Shown: positions 5,836 to 8,566 of the stretch, piece after piece
Layout of the letters: each line of letters opens with the position of its first letter
Position numbering within the stretch: the first letter of the stretch is position 1
From: DASZZV01 sp035544835
GTDB lineage: Bacteria > Acidobacteriota > Thermoanaerobaculia > Gp7-AA8
Reading direction: 5' to 3'
Assembly (NCBI GenBank): GCA_035544835.1
Contig: DASZZV010000063.1
Coordinates: 1 to 8,566 of the forward strand
Length of the DNA stretch: 8,566 bases
Notes under the pieces: model-generated
Told to the model about the DNA's origin: nothing
Database searches by the model: none
Seen by the model: only the letters and a program-made list of their open reading frames with translations
Position numbers and translations under genes: made by a program

Positions 5836-7842
5836 ATGAAGGCGCTCGTCGTCGATGATGATCTGTACATCCGGCGCATTACACACTACGCCCTGAGCCG
5901 CGCTGACTGGACCGTGACGCTAGCCGCCAACGGGCTCGAGGCAATCGATAAGGCTCGCCAGACCTTTCCTGACGTCATTCTTCTCGACGTGATGATGCCG
6001 GACCTCGACGGCCTGTCGACGCTCGATATTCTCCGCTCAGATCCCGAGACCTCCGGCATACCCGTGATTTTTCTCACCGCACGAAAAGGTGAGTTAGAAG
6101 AGCAGAAACTAAGGGCCGCAGGTGCGATCGGATTGATCTCCAAGCCCTTCGATCCGCCGACCCTCTCAGAGCGGATCCATCTCCTGCTATCCCCTGCCGC
6201 CGTAAATGTCGATCCCGGCGACATGGGAAAACTGCGCGACGAATTCGTCCGCGAAGCGGCTGCAAAGCTGGTCTCTCTGGATTCGCTGATTGAGCGAGCT
6301 CCTCTGCAAGCGGATCAGGGCATCCTCACCGAGATTCTCCTGGCCTTTCATCACCTCTCGGGTACCGGCGCGACCTATGGCTTTCCGGGCGTGAGCGAGA
6401 TCGCAAATCGGGGCGAGTCGGAGCTCGAGGTCTTCGTCAGAGAAGAGCTGAAGCCCGGCCCCGAGGACTGCGTGCGCTGGCGTTCTTTGGTCACGTCGCT
6501 GCGCACGGAGCTGGAGCAGGGCGCAACGGACACGAAGAAGGTGCTTAAGGCCCCCGCTCTCGAAATCATGGTCGTCGACCCGGTCGGAGACCTCTTCTTC
6601 GACTACGCACACCGAGGTCATGACTCTCTCCATTTTTCAAGGGTGGCGACCGTTGACGAAGCACTCGTGAGCGCTCGCGCCAACGCTCCGAACGCCGCCA
6701 TCGTGAGTCTCCAGCTGGCCGGGCAGACCGCGTACCGTTTGATCGACGACTTGCGTCAGACTCCGAACGCCGAGCGGCTGATGATCGTGGCAGTAGAGGC
6801 GGCCGACGGCCTCACCGATCAAGTGGAAGTGATCCGGAGCGGCGTGGATGCCATTTTCCCCCGGCACGCAGATCCCGATGCCGTCGTGGAGCGTCTTCGC
6901 CTTCTTTTGTCTTCCGTGCAAAGCTCCCCCGCTCGAGTTCTATCCGTCGAGGACGACCCTGCTCAAGCAGCATTCATTACATCGGTTCTCTCGAGTGCTG
7001 GTTTCCACGTCCGCATCTGCGGCGACCCCAGGTCGCTCGAAGGCGATTTGGTCTCCTTCAAACCCGACCTCGTTCTGATGGACGTTCTGCTCCCTGGCTT
7101 CACTGGATTCGAGCTCGTTCAATTCATGCGCATGCATAACGCCTACGCTCAGGTGCCGGTACTGTTTCTGACAACGGAGGCTCGCGTCGAAGTGCACATT
7201 CAAACCCTGCGATCGGGAGGCGATGGCTACCTGACGAAACCGGTGTCACCCGCGTTGCTGATTGCCGCGGTAGCGGCCCAGGTGGAACGCTCACTTTTCC
7301 TGCGATCCATCGAGGGACGCGATGGGCTGACTGGACTGCTGACTCACACCTCGTTTCTTACCCGAACCGAAGTGATGGTCACCGAGCGGCAACGATCACA
7401 AGCCGCGCCGTTCTTGTTGATGCTGCTCGACGTCGACGATTTTGCCGGCACCAACGAGAGATTCGGTCCTGTGTCGGCCGATCAGGTACTGGCAAACCTC
7501 GCCGCATTGCTGCGCCGACGCATTCGCCAGAGCGATCTGCTCGGCCGATACGGATCCAACCGCTTCATCGTGCTTCTTCGCGATCTCGAGATCGATGGAG
7601 CCGGAAAGCTCACTGTGCGCCTGCTGCGGGAGTTCTCCGCCACCGGCCAGAACCTCACTGGACAGCAGGTGTTCACCTCGACTTTCACCGCGGCGCTCTG
7701 CAGCCTTGCCCCGCGGCATCTGCGCATGCCGGACTGGATTCGCGAGGCCGAGTTGGCGCTGGATTATGGAAAGGCCGAAGGAGGAAATCGAATCGTTCTC
7801 GTGCGGGCCGAGGGTGAGTTAGAGACTCTCTTTGCGGAGTGA
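5836..7842 (+). CDS. multi-domain response regulator: REC-HPt-REC(degenerate)-REC-GGDEF(degenerate)
   Basis: A 668-residue soluble signalling protein with no membrane segment. Receiver 1 (1-119) is intact: Asp7/Asp8, phosphoacceptor Asp51, Thr81, Lys103. An HPt-like domain (about 130-232) carries FHHLSGTGATYG with His172 as probable phospho-site. Receiver 2 (about 241-360) is degenerate: Ser291 stands where Asp is expected and Arg343 replaces Lys. Receiver 3 (366-487) is intact: Glu372/Asp373, Asp416, Thr446, Lys468. The GGDEF domain (about 495-657) begins GRDGLTGLL, but its signature is GSNRF (573-577) and LDVDDFAGTN replaces the usual D-x-D-x-F-K-x-x-N. The inhibitory-site motif RQSD (564-567) sits 5 residues before it, as in c-di-GMP-binding cyclases. 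It probably receives phosphate and may sense c-di-GMP rather than make it. The ATG follows a weak GGGG site. nth follows directly. Confidence 0.9.
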   Translation: MKALVVDDDLYIRRITHYALSRADWTVTLAANGLEAIDKARQTFPDVILLDVMMPDLDGLSTLDILRSDPETSGIPVIFLTARKGELEEQKLRAAGAIGLISKPFDPPTLSERIHLLLSPAAVNVDPGDMGKLRDEFVREAAAKLVSLDSLIERAPLQADQGILTEILLAFHHLSGTGATYGFPGVSEIANRGESELEVFVREELKPGPEDCVRWRSLVTSLRTELEQGATDTKKVLKAPALEIMVVDPVGDLFFDYAHRGHDSLHFSRVATVDEALVSARANAPNAAIVSLQLAGQTAYRLIDDLRQTPNAERLMIVAVEAADGLTDQVEVIRSGVDAIFPRHADPDAVVERLRLLLSSVQSSPARVLSVEDDPAQAAFITSVLSSAGFHVRICGDPRSLEGDLVSFKPDLVLMDVLLPGFTGFELVQFMRMHNAYAQVPVLFLTTEARVEVHIQTLRSGGDGYLTKPVSPALLIAAVAAQVERSLFLRSIEGRDGLTGLLTHTSFLTRTEVMVTERQRSQAAPFLLMLLDVDDFAGTNERFGPVSADQVLANLAALLRRRIRQSDLLGRYGSNRFIVLLRDLEIDGAGKLTVRLLREFSATGQNLTGQQVFTSTFTAALCSLAPRHLRMPDWIREAELALDYGKAEGGNRIVLVRAEGELETLFAE

Positions 7843-7844
7843 CC

Positions 7845-8492
7845 ATGCTAAAGCGCGAACGTGGCTCGAAGATTCAGGACATTCTCGATCGTCTCTATCC
7901 CGATCCGGCAATTCCGCTTGCGCATGACAGCCCATTCACGCTCCTGATCGCGGTACTGCTTTCAGCGCAAACAACCGATGCTCGCGTGAACATGGTCACA
8001 CCTGTGCTCTTCGAGAAAGCTTCCACGCCTGAGTCGATGAGCGTTCTGCCGGTCGAAGAGATTCACGACGCAATTCGCAGCTGCGGCCTCGCTCCCGGAA
8101 AGGCACGGAACATCAGAAAGCTTTCCCAGACCCTGGTCAGCGAATATGCGGGCAAGGTTCCGGCGGACATCGACAAGCTGGAACGACTGGCGGGGGTCGG
8201 CCACAAGACTGCCAGCGTCGTGGTCTCTCAGGCCTTCGGCCAGCCGGCATTTCCTGTCGACACACACATCCACAGGCTTGCCGCGCGATGGAGATTGTCG
8301 AGGGCGCGTAACGTCGTCGAGACGGAGCGGGACCTGAAGAAGCTTTTCGAGGAGAAGAGCTGGAACCAACTGCATCTTCAGATGATTTACTTCGGTCGTG
8401 AATACTGTCCGGCCCGCGGACATGACGAAGGGGGTTGCCCTATCTGCAGCTGGATTCGTTCGCCGAAAGGAAAGAAAGCGGAGAAGAGCTAG
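7845..8492 (+). CDS. nth: endonuclease III (DNA glycosylase/AP lyase)
   Basis: A base-excision repair enzyme that removes oxidised pyrimidines and cuts abasic sites. 215 residues, normal length. Numbered from the ATG: SAQTTD (41-46), the helix-hairpin-helix LAGVGHKTA (115-123) with catalytic Lys121, and the catalytic Asp139 in VDTHIHRLAARW. The C-terminal 4Fe-4S loop is unusual: Cys188, Cys198 and Cys201 (C-x9-C-x2-C) are present, but the fourth Cys of the standard C-x6-C-x2-C-x5-C pattern is missing and the tail is SWIRSPKGKKAEKS. A GTG at 7839 is an alternative start overlapping the previous stop. The ATG is preferred because GGAG (7836-7839) lies 5 nt before it. It starts 2 nt after the signalling gene's stop, indicating one transcript and likely translational coupling. 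Confidence 0.95.
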   Translation: MLKRERGSKIQDILDRLYPDPAIPLAHDSPFTLLIAVLLSAQTTDARVNMVTPVLFEKASTPESMSVLPVEEIHDAIRSCGLAPGKARNIRKLSQTLVSEYAGKVPADIDKLERLAGVGHKTASVVVSQAFGQPAFPVDTHIHRLAARWRLSRARNVVETERDLKKLFEEKSWNQLHLQMIYFGREYCPARGHDEGGCPICSWIRSPKGKKAEKS

Positions 8493-8512
8493 TGTGGTGT
8501 GTCGTAAATAGC

Positions 8513-8534
8513 CCAGCATTCCTCGGGGTGCTGG
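8513..8534 (+). terminator. weak hairpin after nth
   Basis: CCAGCA (8513-8518) pairs with TGCTGG (8529-8534), and the stem can extend with CC/GG across a 2-nt bulge. No T-run follows. It lies 20 nt after the nth stop codon and could be a terminator or part of a dispersed repeat. The remaining bases to 8566 show no gene. Confidence 0.25.
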
Positions 8535-8566
8535 AAGGCCGTCTGCTTCGTTGGCGCTCCTCAACA

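Noticed and set aside
7318..7806. Active diguanylate cyclase
   Set aside because: The GGDEF signature is GSNRF, so calling catalytic activity is not supported.
7962..8564. 200-residue minus-strand open frame over nth
   Set aside because: It is antisense to the well-conserved glycosylase and shows no motifs.

Overview
The window looks like a chromosomal segment of a GC-rich, Gram-negative-type environmental bacterium. My best guess is Acidobacteriota or a neighbouring phylum. The guess rests on the DUF6526-type membrane protein, a TlpA-like exported thioredoxin, and short dispersed palindromic repeats of the 'GCCGCGTAGCGGC / CACGGCGTAAGCCGTG' and 'GATCCTTCG...AGGATGACA' kinds. These recall repeats I associate with such genomes. 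The phylum is inference. I see no transposase, integrase, phage gene or CRISPR array.

Layout from left to right. Positions 1-316 hold no gene but several palindromic repeat units. Next come a short-chain dehydrogenase (317-1081, +) and a 63-residue membrane peptide (1225-1416, +). They converge on a minus-strand block that reads right to left: prs (4182-3238), a 387-bp spacer with a large nested inverted repeat, the L25/Ctc ribosomal protein gene (2850-2197), a clear intrinsic terminator (2173-2148), and a TlpA-like thioredoxin lipoprotein started by TTG (2130-1507). tRNA-Arg(CCG) lies at 4367-4443 (+), divergent from prs. It converges with a DUF6526 membrane protein (5049-4612, -), and a basic, possibly nucleic-acid-binding protein of unknown function follows on the same strand (5656-5132, -).

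Divergent from the basic protein is a 668-residue signalling protein (5836-7842, +) with the order receiver, HPt, degenerate receiver, receiver, degenerate GGDEF. Its GGDEF signature is GSNRF, but an RxxD inhibitory-site motif is kept. That suggests a c-di-GMP-binding output rather than a cyclase. The endonuclease III gene nth (7845-8492, +) begins 2 nt after the signalling gene stops and is probably translationally coupled to it. Its iron-sulfur loop has only three cysteines.

Functionally, the prs/L25/tRNA-Arg block is nucleotide and translation housekeeping. The right-hand pair joins a multi-domain phosphorelay protein to a DNA repair enzyme. I do not see a complete undescribed defence or mobile system. 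The most notable items are the REC-HPt-REC*-REC-GGDEF* protein, the composite inverted repeat between prs and the L25 gene, and the unrecognised basic protein.
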